Of a DNA stretch of 64,000 bases, positions 55,785-64,000 are shown piece after piece (the first letter of the stretch is position 1; each line of letters starts with the position of its first letter). Position numbers and translations under genes: made by a program. The notes under the pieces were generated by a model. It did not search any database, had not been told where the DNA came from, and worked only from the letters and a program-made list of their open reading frames with translations. Source of the DNA: Gambelia wislizenii (taxonomy: Eukaryota; Chordata; Lepidosauria; Squamata; Crotaphytidae); NCBI GenBank assembly GCA_030847615.1, contig JAUMIR010000005.1, positions 241,280,645 through 241,344,644 on the forward strand, in the 5' to 3' direction.

Positions 55785-56650
55785 CACAGAGAAGCTACTG
55801 AAATCCACAAACACCTGGACAACTTCAACAGGAAAGAAGAAACCCTAAAAGTAAACAAAATCTGGCTGCCAGTCCTGAAAGACACCAAAATAAAAACACA
55901 ACACTTGCAAATGAACTCCACCCAGGGACAGGGAGTTTCCAGCAGATAATGGACCATTAACCAACCATTAGCCAAACAGACACTAATCCTCCTTACATAT
56001 CTCCACCCAGAAACTAGCCATTCTGTAGAGGCCATGTAGACTGTAATGTCTATTTGCTGAATGCTGTTACTTACAATTACTATTTGGGGTCAGACTAGAT
56101 AGCCCATGAGACTCTGGAAGTCTGCAAAGTCTTTTCAATGTTCCTTACTAATCAACTCTATGTTCCAGAAACATATGATAAGCTGAAGTAAACAAATTCT
56201 TTCTCTATTAGCGGTCAAACTGTACCTAAATCCTAAGCTATTTTGCCTTGAACTATCAACAAACTGTTTCAAGGGAAACTCAGGGGAAACTGCTGACACC
56301 ACAGAGAAGGAGGAGGGAATTGTTTTTGTTTTTGCATACAGTCATTAAACTGTATAAAGGTTTTCTGTAGTCATGACTTGGGGTTCTGACTCTTTGGAAG
56401 ATATTCCAGTCAGGCCCACCGGTGTAATAAAACTTACTTTCCAGTCCGTGGGTCTGCTGTTCCATGATTTCTGCATCAATTCAACACACAAATTTACATA
56501 TCCTCCCCAACAGGATTTCACAGTATAGAAACCCCACGCACACTCCTACCCAACCATTCTCTGAAGATGCCAGCCACAGATGCAGATGAAACAACAGAAA
56601 GAAACTCTCCCAGAACATAGCCTCACAGCCCAGAAAGAACCCAAGGAAAA
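55785..56650 (+). pseudogene. Penelope-like 3' end, interrupted by a solo LTR
   Basis: 'REATEIHKHLDNFNRKEETL' and 'VNKIWLPVLKDTKIK' are the C-terminus of the GIY-YIG region; a UTR follows ('cacaacacttgcaaatgaac'). After the LTR it continues 'caacacacaaatttacatat' and a hammerhead-like segment (CTGAAGA at about 56562, stem decayed, GAAAC at about 56588). It matches 62243-62900 with the inversion removed. Confidence 0.75.
56024..56478 (+). mobile_element. Solo retroviral-type LTR (455 bp)
   Basis: TGTAGAGGCC...CTGCATCA, flanked by the exact 4-bp duplication ATTC (56020-56023 and 56479-56482). TATAAA-like at about 56355 and AATAAA at about 56428 fit the U3-R-U5 order. The empty site 'ccattcaacacac' is present at the related Penelope copy (62460-62475, minus). 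No internal genes; an old endogenous retroelement reduced by recombination. Confidence 0.85.
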
Positions 56651-56651
56651 T

Positions 56652-57036
56652 ATATGAGGAAAGGTTGAAGGAGCTGGGCATGTTCAGCTTGGGGAACTGA
56701 GGGGTGACATGATTCTATGCTTCAAATACCTCAAGGGCTGTCACAGAAAGGAGGGAGCAGGCCTTTTCTCTGCTGCCCAGAGGGTAGGACCAGGTCTGTC
56801 TAAAGTTACAGGAGGGTAGGTTTTGATTAAACATTAGAAGGAACTTCTTGACAGTAAGAGCAGTTCAGCAATGGAATCAACTGCCTAGAGAAGTGGTGAG
56901 TTCTCCTCTGGACATGTTCAAAAAGAGCCTGGACCTGTTGGGGATGCTTTAGCTGGAGATCCTGCAAAGAGTAGGGGGCTGGCTACATGGTCCACGAGGC
57001 TCCTTCCAACTCTAAGATCCAATGATTCTGGCTCTA
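56652..57036 (+). repeat. CR1 3' UTR
   Basis: 'atgaggaaaggttgaaggag', 'aacattagaaggaacttctt', 'tggacctgttggggatgctt' to 'ggctccttccaactctaaga', the standard CR1 3' end, partly decayed in its terminal octamers. Confidence 0.8.
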
Positions 57037-57330
57037 TGACTAGGATTCCCGAGGCAGCCCACTCTGCAGCTAGGAAAGAACATAGAAGCATTACCACTGC
57101 CCAGAAAGTCCACTCTCATTCTCGAGTCCTGATTCAGAGGAAAGGTAAGCCAACACAAGATAATGGCCTACATCCAGTATTGCACAAGTAACAATGCCAG
57201 CAGCTTTCTTAGGCTACCCAAAACCCAGCTCCAGAGGATTTACCAGCCTTCCAGAGAAGGTTTGGGCAGTGTGCCCATATGAAGAGGTTCCTTCAGTGGA
57301 AGTGGACTGCTGGATCCTGTCTGATATTAA
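57037..57330. other. Unassigned spacer
   Basis: No feature identified. Confidence 0.4.
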
Positions 57331-57334
57331 CTAA

Positions 57335-58491
57335 GGACTTTATCAGACACAGCAACTATCGCATCATAACAACACCCTATGAATGCGAACGGGCAGCTGT
57401 TTTACATGACATTGTGCTTTCGCAATTTTTAATTGTCTTTTTTATTTTTATTTTTAAAACTTTACATATTTAAAATAAAGTCTTTACATTTATAACTCTT
57501 ATTGCGGTATTACATTGTACATTTGCATACTTATATTTTACGTTCTTATTGTTTTCTACATACTGCCTCTTCTCCCCATGTCTTTTTCTCTTTAACATTC
57601 ACTTCCTAATCTCTATCTGCTAGTTCTCCTTGTATGTACTACAAGCCTCTTTTCTATCTTTATACATATTACTACAAGCTTATTCATTACTCCATCACAT
57701 TCAACATCATGTTTTCTCCATATTCATTCTTTAAATATTCTATCACTTTTCCCCATTCTTTATAAAAAGATTTCAGACCTTGGTCTTTTGATAAGCCTGA
57801 TAATTTATCATATCCATGGTTTTAATTTTCCACTCGTCCAATGTTGGTATCTCTTTTTCTTTCCAATACTTTGCATATAGCATTCTTGCCGCTGTTAATA
57901 AATTTATTAATATTTTTGTTGATGCACCACTAATGTTTCATCAATCATATTTAATAAGCATCCCTCTGGTTTCATTTACAAACTAACTCCTATCATCTCT
58001 TGTGATTTTCTATTGTCAATAAAGTGTTCTTTTTTATTGACAGCCCAAGCCATCAATAGATTTGCCGTGGTGTTTTTTGTTTTGTTTTTTGGTGGAATTG
58101 CGAGCATGTGAAACCACACCCCGTTCTGCTGGCGTGATTCTAACATCAATGGGTGGTCCCTGCCAGAACATTTCTGGGAGAAAACATGAAAACTAGGAAG
58201 GGAAGACTGTTTTTATGAACCTCCCCATTTTACCTGTAAGTTTTAAAGTGTGTTTCTGTGCTTATGTGTTCATTTCATTTGTTTATTTTTGTGTTTTTTA
58301 TACTTTTAAGTGCACTCGCATCTTCTCGTGAGAACCACCGAGATCAAATGCCCCAGCGAATGCAGAACTACAGGGCTCCCTTTTCACACTATTACAACAA
58401 TGTTTAATAAAAAGGATTATTTTGCCAGCACACAAATGGTTTAAAATATGCTGGCAAAAAAGTGTTTTTAGAGGCTCATCTGATAAAGTCC
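57335..58491. mobile_element. MITE family 1 copy split by an L1 3' fragment
   Basis: GGACTTTATCAGACACAG at 57335 and 'tgataaagtcc' ending at 58491, with TAA duplicated (57332-57334 and 58492-58494). The right part shares 'gttttaaagtgtgtttctgt' (inverse) with 37350-37370. Confidence 0.7.
57430..58050 (-). pseudogene. L1 ORF2 C-terminus and 3' UTR
   Basis: Minus residues 'LTAARMLYAKYWKEKEIPTL' and 'DEWKIKTMDMINYQAYQKTK' followed by a stop at about 57776, then a 3' UTR and A tail (T-rich at 57430-57460). Inserted in the MITE. Confidence 0.75.
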
Positions 58492-58629
58492 TAAACTATC
58501 TTGCAATTGCAAGGAAGTTGCCTGTCCATGTTTATATATTGTTAGCTGCAAGCACAGACCTCTCCAAATAAAACAGTAATCCCCTCCCTTTTCAGATGGA
58601 GTCTCTTTGAAGTGTATTAGAGAGAAGGG

Positions 58630-59870
58630 CTTTTTTATTATTATTTTATTTCAGAATTTCACAGTTCACTGGTAATATAATTACACATAGAGTCATTGTT
58701 TTATCTTTTAAGCTTATCATTCATAATAATAATCATAGTCATATTATATTTCCTTTCATTACACACTACTAAAATCTTAGTTTCCCCACCTCCCATTTTC
58801 TTATTTGGTTAGCTCCCAAATATAGTATAGTCCCTTATAGTTTGGAATACCTCTTACTTTTATTGTCTCATGTATTTTATCATATATTACACATTCTAAT
58901 TCTTTTTACATCCACCCAGAAACCCACTCTTTGATTCCTTATGTTGATTGTTTTCTAAGTTTTAATTGTAGTTTATTTAATATTTCCTTTATCTCTTTTT
59001 CATATTGTTTTTTTTTTCTTCTAACCACTATTCCACTTTTATTTGCACATTTACCTTCACCTTTTCCCATTTGGTATTTTATTCAAACACTTTCTCTGTT
59101 TAACTTGGTGTTATCTCCAATTCCTGAAAAACTCTATCACTTTTGTCCATTGTTGATCAAATTTATCTAATGATTGTCCTTTTAGTAATAACGTTAATTT
59201 GTCCATCAGCAACCATTAATTCATTGGTTTTTAGGAGCCACTCTTCAATTGATGGTGTTTTGTCCAGTTTCCAATTTTTTGCAAAGGCAATCCTTGCTGC
59301 TGTGATCATGTATAATATAATTCTCTTATATCTACCTTCTGTCTTGTCTCTTATGTTTAGTAAATATAATTCTGTTTTTAATTCATAATTTATTTCTAAG
59401 ATTTTTTTTTATCTTTTCATGTATTTCTATCCAGAATTTTTTTTTGTCTTATCACATTTCCACCATATGTGGTAAAATGTCACTTTTTGTGTCTTACATT
59501 TCCACCATTTGTCTTCATTGTTTTTAGTCATTTTTCCTATTTTTTTTCTGGTGTTATGTACCACCTATAATACATCTTATAATAGTTCTCTCTTCAATCA
59601 CTGCTTTGTATACATTTAATATTTATGTTCCAATCTTTTCCCCAATCTGATAAAAGCAATCGTGTGGCCAATGTTCTGCATCCATTTTATTTGACATTCT
59701 TTAATTGTATCTGTTTCCATTTCTCTTTTGAGTAATAATTTGTACAATTTTGAGATAAGGTGGTCTACGGAGGACTTTTTTGATGTATTAAATAACTTCT
59801 ACTCTCAGGTCAATCTTCATTTATTTGTATGCTTTTTAAAAAAGAACCTTCTTGTCTGCTTTTAGATCCA
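58630..59870 (-). pseudogene. L1 ORF2 C-terminal part and 3' UTR
   Basis: Minus residues 'IILYMITAARIAFAKNWKLD' and 'KTPSIEEWLLKTNELMVADG' (about 59320-59200) and a knuckle-like 'TFYHIWWKCDKTKK' (about 59480). Multiple frameshifts; T-rich 3' terminus at about 58631-58652. Confidence 0.75.
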
Positions 59871-59879
59871 TTAATATCA

Positions 59880-60540
59880 TGACGATAAGATTCAAAGCAA
59901 TGTTCCATCAAGTGACCAGTTCATGGAGCACTTAAACCACAGGGAATTATCTGCACCATTTTGACATTAATTTGGAATGGCTGGCAGAGTGCAAGCTGTA
60001 AGTGAACAGGCAGAGCTCAGCTCAAAGAGCACTTAGTTCCACACAAGCCTCTCATCTTTCCTTTGGTATTAATACAAATTGGGCATGTTCAGTGTGAAGA
60101 ACCTTTTCAAGGGTTTTAATTTGTTTTCTCTATAGGTCATCATAATCCACCCAGAGGAAAAATCACCCACTGAATGATGTATCAGGACATGGTAAACTTT
60201 TGCAATGACCAGAGAGGAGGAAAACTCAGAAGTAGTATTCATTCTTGAATCCTGATCTAAGACATTTTGCTTCCTTGGGCAAAAGAGAAGGTAGTGGCCT
60301 CTTCCCCTTCACATATAGAAGCTAACTTGACTGCAAATCAGATTTTATTTCAGCAATGGAGGAGGAACAGTGTTCACCACTACATCTGACGCAGCAGGTG
60401 AATTTAGAAGGCCCAGGACAGTTTGTGTGCTATAAATAGCTTGTCCTCCAGCTGAGAGAAACAGCCAAAGCATTTAGGAAGAGTAGGTAAGAGATTGTAT
60501 CCCATCATCTGCCACCTGAGGTAATTGCCTCACTCTGCCT
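59880..60540. other. No gene; unassigned
   Basis: Nothing recognised. Confidence 0.4.
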
Positions 60541-60546
60541 TGTGGT

Positions 60547-60670
60547 AGAGATGGGGAACCAGCAGCCTTCCAGATGTACTAGACTTCCAATATCAATGAG
60601 CCCCAGCTAAAACCAGCAATATTTAGAGACAGTACTCCAACAATGTCTGGGGCTGCATGTTCCCCACCCA
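60547..60670. mobile_element. hAT-like MITE, short and decayed
   Basis: 'tggggaaccagcagccttcc' and the inverse 'tctggggctgcatgttcccc' form ends about 80 bp apart. The 'ccagatgt' inner block recalls hAT MITEs. No duplication was resolved. Confidence 0.4.
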
Positions 60671-61075
60671 TAAGAACCTAAGAAGAGCCATGTTGGATCA
60701 CACTGAAGGCCAACTTAGTTCAACGTTCTGCTCACACAGTGGCCACTCAGTTGCCTATGGGGAGCCCAACAACAGAACCTGAGTGCAGCTGCATTCTTCA
60801 TCTTGGACATTTCCATCTTCTATGAATTTTTCAAAACACCTTTCACAACATTCACATCAGCAGCCATAACAGTATCTTGTGTCAGCCTCTGAATTGATGG
60901 AAAATGCAGGCATCCATGGCTGCTAGTCTCAAGTTAGCTATATTTCCCCTCCAATATCACATGCAGTTTGCCTTACACGCTCCTAAATGCTCAAGAATAT
61001 TGCAGGGTCCAGGTTCAAAATGGGACATTGAGTAAAAAGCTAGCAAACTCTGGTTGTGCCAGATGAACTCACAGA

Positions 61076-61665
61076 GGACCTGACTGCACAGGCGGGAAAC
61101 CCCATACCTACCCCATAACCGCAGTGGATTTCTTCAATCCGCAGCAGCCCTATAGACACCACAATCATCAGGCTTCTCTGATTGTAGATCAGAGTTTCCT
61201 GCCACACTGTTAGTTGTGTTAGAGTAAAAGGGTGGGCCTATGGTGATCAGGTGTCCTATATGTCATACTATTTCCAGGGCTGGTCCAGAGTTGTTGTTTT
61301 TTCTGTTTACTCAAGCATGCAAATAAACGTTTTCCCAGAGTACTGTATTACTGGAAAAGCGGAGATACGCTTATCCAGATATGTGCACAATCAGGAAAAT
61401 AAATGTTAAATTTTTTAAAAAGCACTAGAACAGAGTCCCATCCACCAGATGTTCTGACCCATCTTTGCTCCAAAGCCAATCCTCTGCCACCACACAGCCA
61501 AAAATCTGAGTTTTCCCTTCAAATCTAGAGCAAACTGCAAATCTTACAGATCTAGGATTTCCTGCAGAAACCCTGGTGAAAATGTGCATCATTGAAAATG
61601 CTGTGTGTCAACTGTGCAACAAATATGGGGTGAGTACGGGTTTTATTGCCCATGTAGACAAGCCC
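61076..61665 (+). mobile_element. MITE family 2, copy 4
   Basis: 'ggacctgactgcacaggcgg' at the left and 'catgtagacaagccc' at the right, about 590 bp, the size of copy 2. Flanks AGA/TGA match at two of three bases. Confidence 0.5.
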
Positions 61666-61669
61666 TGAG

Positions 61670-62240
61670 TGGCTATAAGCAAGCCACTATCTAGTCTCAG
61701 CACCAGCTCCCTATCAGGGATATAGGAATTATACCTGAAAGAATACCTGTTCTCCTACCAACCTGCCCATATGTCAACATCTTCTATTGATGCCCTGTTC
61801 CTTTTGCTTTTTCTGGCAGGAGCAAAGCAGAGAAAAATTAAAGAGGACAGTTTTGACAGTGACATCCAAGGTGTGAAGTACCCTCCACAGGGAGCCACAC
61901 CTGTTCAGAATAATGTGGTAGGCCATGCTTTTAGCTATTTATTTAAATTTATTTATTTAAATCATTTCTTCCTGCAGGAGAGAATGAATAATTTAATTAT
62001 TATTTATATAATTGAATATCTCACCTTTCTCCCAGTATGGAATCCAAATTTAACCAATTTTCTCCCTGCTGTGGGAACGTTTTCTCCCATTCTGGGAGAA
62101 AGGCAGGGTATAAATCCAATAAATACATTTAAAAGGCTGTGCGGTTTTTTGAAGATGTTTCCAGTGGGAGAAGAAAGTCTCCCTCCTGATTTAACCCTTC
62201 CCTGACTCATTGGCACAGGCCTGTAGTGGCCAGGAAGTCA
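61670..62240. other. No gene; SINE/L2-tail foldback
   Basis: 'ctcacctttctcccagtatg' (about 62020) and the inverse 'cattctgggagaaaggcagg' (about 62088) are opposed repeat tails with TTTA tracts. No gene. Confidence 0.4.
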
Positions 62241-62242
62241 GA

Positions 62243-62900
62243 TGGGGCAGCTGAGGATTGTGAAGTTGAAGGTTTTCATGGCGAGCATCCATAGATTTTC
62301 CTTGGGTTTTTTTTCTGGGCTCTGAGGCCGTGTTCTGGAAGAGTTTCTTTCTGATGTTTCGCCTGCATCTGTGATTGGCATCTTCAGAGAATGGTTGGGT
62401 AGGAGTGGGGGGGGTTATATACTGTGAACCCCTGTTGGGGAGGATATGTAGTTTTGTGTGTTGAATGGCTAGTTTCTGGGTGGAGATATGCAAGGAGGAT
62501 TAGTGTCCATTTGGCTAATGGTTGGTTAATGGTCCATTATCTGCGGGAAATCCACCTGTCCCTGGGTGGAGTTCATTTGCAAGTGTTGTGTTTTTATTGT
62601 GGACAAGTTTACATAGGGAACACTAAACACAGTGTGCAAATATGAATCAAGGAACGAGAGACACTGCAGACTGGGCCAGCCAGAAAAATCAGCAGTAGCA
62701 GAACATTTTATAAACCAACCTAGACATAAAATGTTATCTAAAAACACCAAAATTCTGGACCAGGCCAACAACTATCATGTCAGAATGCATACAGAAGCTA
62801 TTGAAATCCACAAACACCTGGACAACTTCAGCAGGAAAGAAGAAACCCTAAAAGTAAACACAATCTGGCTGCCAATCCTGAAAAACACCAAAATAAAATG
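62243..62900. mobile_element. Penelope-like 3' end with inverted 5' part
   Basis: 62589-62243 (minus) holds the UTR, a hammerhead-like core and the terminal repeat. 62590-62900 (+) holds the GIY-YIG C-terminus: 'CGQVYIGNTKHSVQ' (YIG intact), 'LGQPEKSAVAEHFINQPRHK', 'EAIEIHKHLDNFSRKEETLK'. In the colinear copy at 55785-56650 these are contiguous, so the 5' part is inverted, with a shared AATAAAA word at the join. Confidence 0.8.
62357..62387 (-). ncRNA. Hammerhead-ribozyme-like motif
   Basis: Minus strand: CTGAAGA (62387-62381), T, GCC...GGC hairpin with a 13-nt loop, GAAA (62360-62357). The CUGANGA and GAAA boxes are both intact, as in Penelope-like hammerheads. One unpaired nucleotide precedes the stem. 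The copy at 56562-56590 has lost the stem pairing. Confidence 0.45.
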
Positions 62901-63094
62901 AGGTGCTAAAATGAGGTGGTTGCCTCAGGTAGCCGATGCTTTCAGAGGGTGTCAGCCTCTCAGCCATTCTTCCTGAGCCACCCAGTCCACTTATGAGAGT
63001 TGTGTGCCCCACAGCCTACCTTTGAACACACATCCTTTCCTAAGCAAGCCTTAGCTACAGTGACGGATGCTGCGCAAATGTTCCCATCTTGGGG

Positions 63095-63500
63095 AAAAGG
63101 TGGGATATAAGATGGGCCATGCCCTATGAGGAGCAGCTTAGGGAGCTGGGTATGTTTAGCCTGGAAAACAGGTTAAGGGGGACATGATAGCCATGTTTAA
63201 ATATTTGAAATGGTATCATACTGAGGATGGAGCAAGCTTGTTTTCTGCTGCTCCAGAGACTAGGACACGGAGCAATGGGTTGAAACTACAGGAAAAGAGA
63301 TTCCACCTAAACATTAGGAAGAACTTCCAGATAGTAAAAGCTGGCTGGCAGTGGAATGCATTGCCTTGGAGTGTGGTGGAGTCTCTGTCTTTAACAGTAG
63401 CTGGATGGCCATCTATTGGGAATATTTTGTATTCCTGCATGGCAGGGGATTGGACTGAATGGCCCTTGTGGTCCTTTCCAACTCTATGATTCTATTTAAT
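63095..63500 (+). repeat. CR1 3' UTR
   Basis: 'gaggagcagcttagggagct' through 'aacattaggaagaacttcca', 'gattggactgaatggccctt' to 'ccaactctatgattctattt'. Complete CR1 3' end with an (AAT)n/(AAAT)n-like tail. Confidence 0.85.
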
Positions 63501-63599
63501 CCAATAAATAAATAAATAATGTTGAAGAAATATTCAAATGCCAAACCAGATGTGTTTTCTGGACATGGAACTGGAAGGGTCACTGTTACATTTTTTGCC

Positions 63600-63993
63600 T
63601 CAGGCTGCACAGTATCTGACACCAATACCAGGGAAGATTCTAGAGCAGATCATTAAACAGAGAGTCTGTGAACATTTAGAAGGCAATGCCATAATCACAA
63701 AAAGTCAACATGGGTTTCAGAGTAACAAGTCATGCCAGACTAATCTGATCTCTTTTTTTGATAAAATTACCAGCTTGGTAGATGAAGGGCACGCTGTGGA
63801 CATCGCATACCTTGATTTCAGTAAGGCCTTTGACAAGGTTCCCCATGACATTCTTGCAAACAAACTTGTAAAATGTGGGCTAGACAAGTTAATAGTTCAA
63901 TGGATTTGTAATTGGTTGACCGGCCGAACCCAAAAGGTGCTCAGCAATGGCTCTTCTTCATCTTGGAAAGATGTGACCAGTGGGGTGCCATAG
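63600..63993 (+). pseudogene. CR1-like reverse transcriptase fragment (runs toward window end)
   Basis: Open frame with 'LTPIPGKILEQIIKQRVCEH', 'KSQHGFQSNKSCQTNLISFF', 'VDIAYLDFSKAFDKVPHDIL' (catalytic Asp in the 'LDFSKAFD' box) and 'LTGRTQKVLSNGSSSSW'. It stops at 'SGVP' where CR1 normally continues 'QGSVLGP'; here the codon after Pro is a stop. The YADD region lies beyond the window. 5' truncation at about 63600. Confidence 0.85.
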
Positions 63994-64000
63994 GGTTCTG

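Noticed and set aside
1..64000. CRISPR arrays, operons, rRNA, bacterial or phage genes
   Set aside because: No regularly spaced repeats or prokaryotic gene organisation; all coding signals are eukaryotic transposable elements.

Overview
The window is AT-rich vertebrate nuclear DNA with no recognisable host protein-coding gene. It is best read as an intergenic or intronic repeat graveyard from a squamate reptile, most likely an Anolis-like lizard. That assignment is an inference from the combination of repeats: Sauria-type tRNA SINEs, a BovB/RTE LINE, several diverged L1 lineages side by side, CR1/L2, Penelope-like elements, Ty1/copia and Ty3/gypsy scraps, hAT and mariner-like MITEs, and a large PIF/Harbinger transposon. 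No bacterial operons, CRISPR arrays or tRNA/rRNA genes were seen.

Layout. 1-6110: nested L1 elements on the minus strand; one L1 with a complete but broken ORF2 sits inside an older L1 ORF1 and is bounded by an 18-bp target-site duplication. 6110-8236: low-content DNA with a copia RNase H scrap and L2-like 3' ends. 8237-14296: a 6.06-kb PIF/Harbinger transposon with three genes: a two-exon DDE transposase (+), a four-exon Myb/SANT-like protein (+) and a three-exon Myb/SANT-like protein (-). 14432-19755: a Penelope-like element (-) with direct pseudo-LTRs, interrupted by a truncated non-LTR retrotransposon. 20218-31270: SINE, foldback MITEs and sparse DNA. 31640-33740: Ty3/gypsy RNase H, CR1 ORF1 with an SGNH esterase motif, and an L1 3' end. 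34780-40700: L2 ends, SINEs, MITEs and a CR1 ORF2 scrap. 41118-43830: BovB LINE. 43833-44895: a twin-primed copy of the non-LTR element. 45121-48838: a young-looking 5'-truncated L1 with an uninterrupted RT-bearing ORF2. 48840-64000: L2, Helitron-like, hAT and mariner-like fragments, Penelope fragments (one holding a solo LTR), L1 3' ends and CR1, the last running off the window end.

How the parts work together. The Harbinger is the only multi-gene system. In this superfamily the DDE nuclease cuts and joins, and a trihelix Myb/SANT partner supplies DNA recognition and nuclear delivery. This copy encodes two different Myb/SANT-like proteins in convergent orientation, plus subterminal copies of a GTTTAYACG-like motif that could be their sites. 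Most other elements are dead, but their nesting (insertion breakpoints, target duplications, twin-priming inversions) gives a readable relative chronology.
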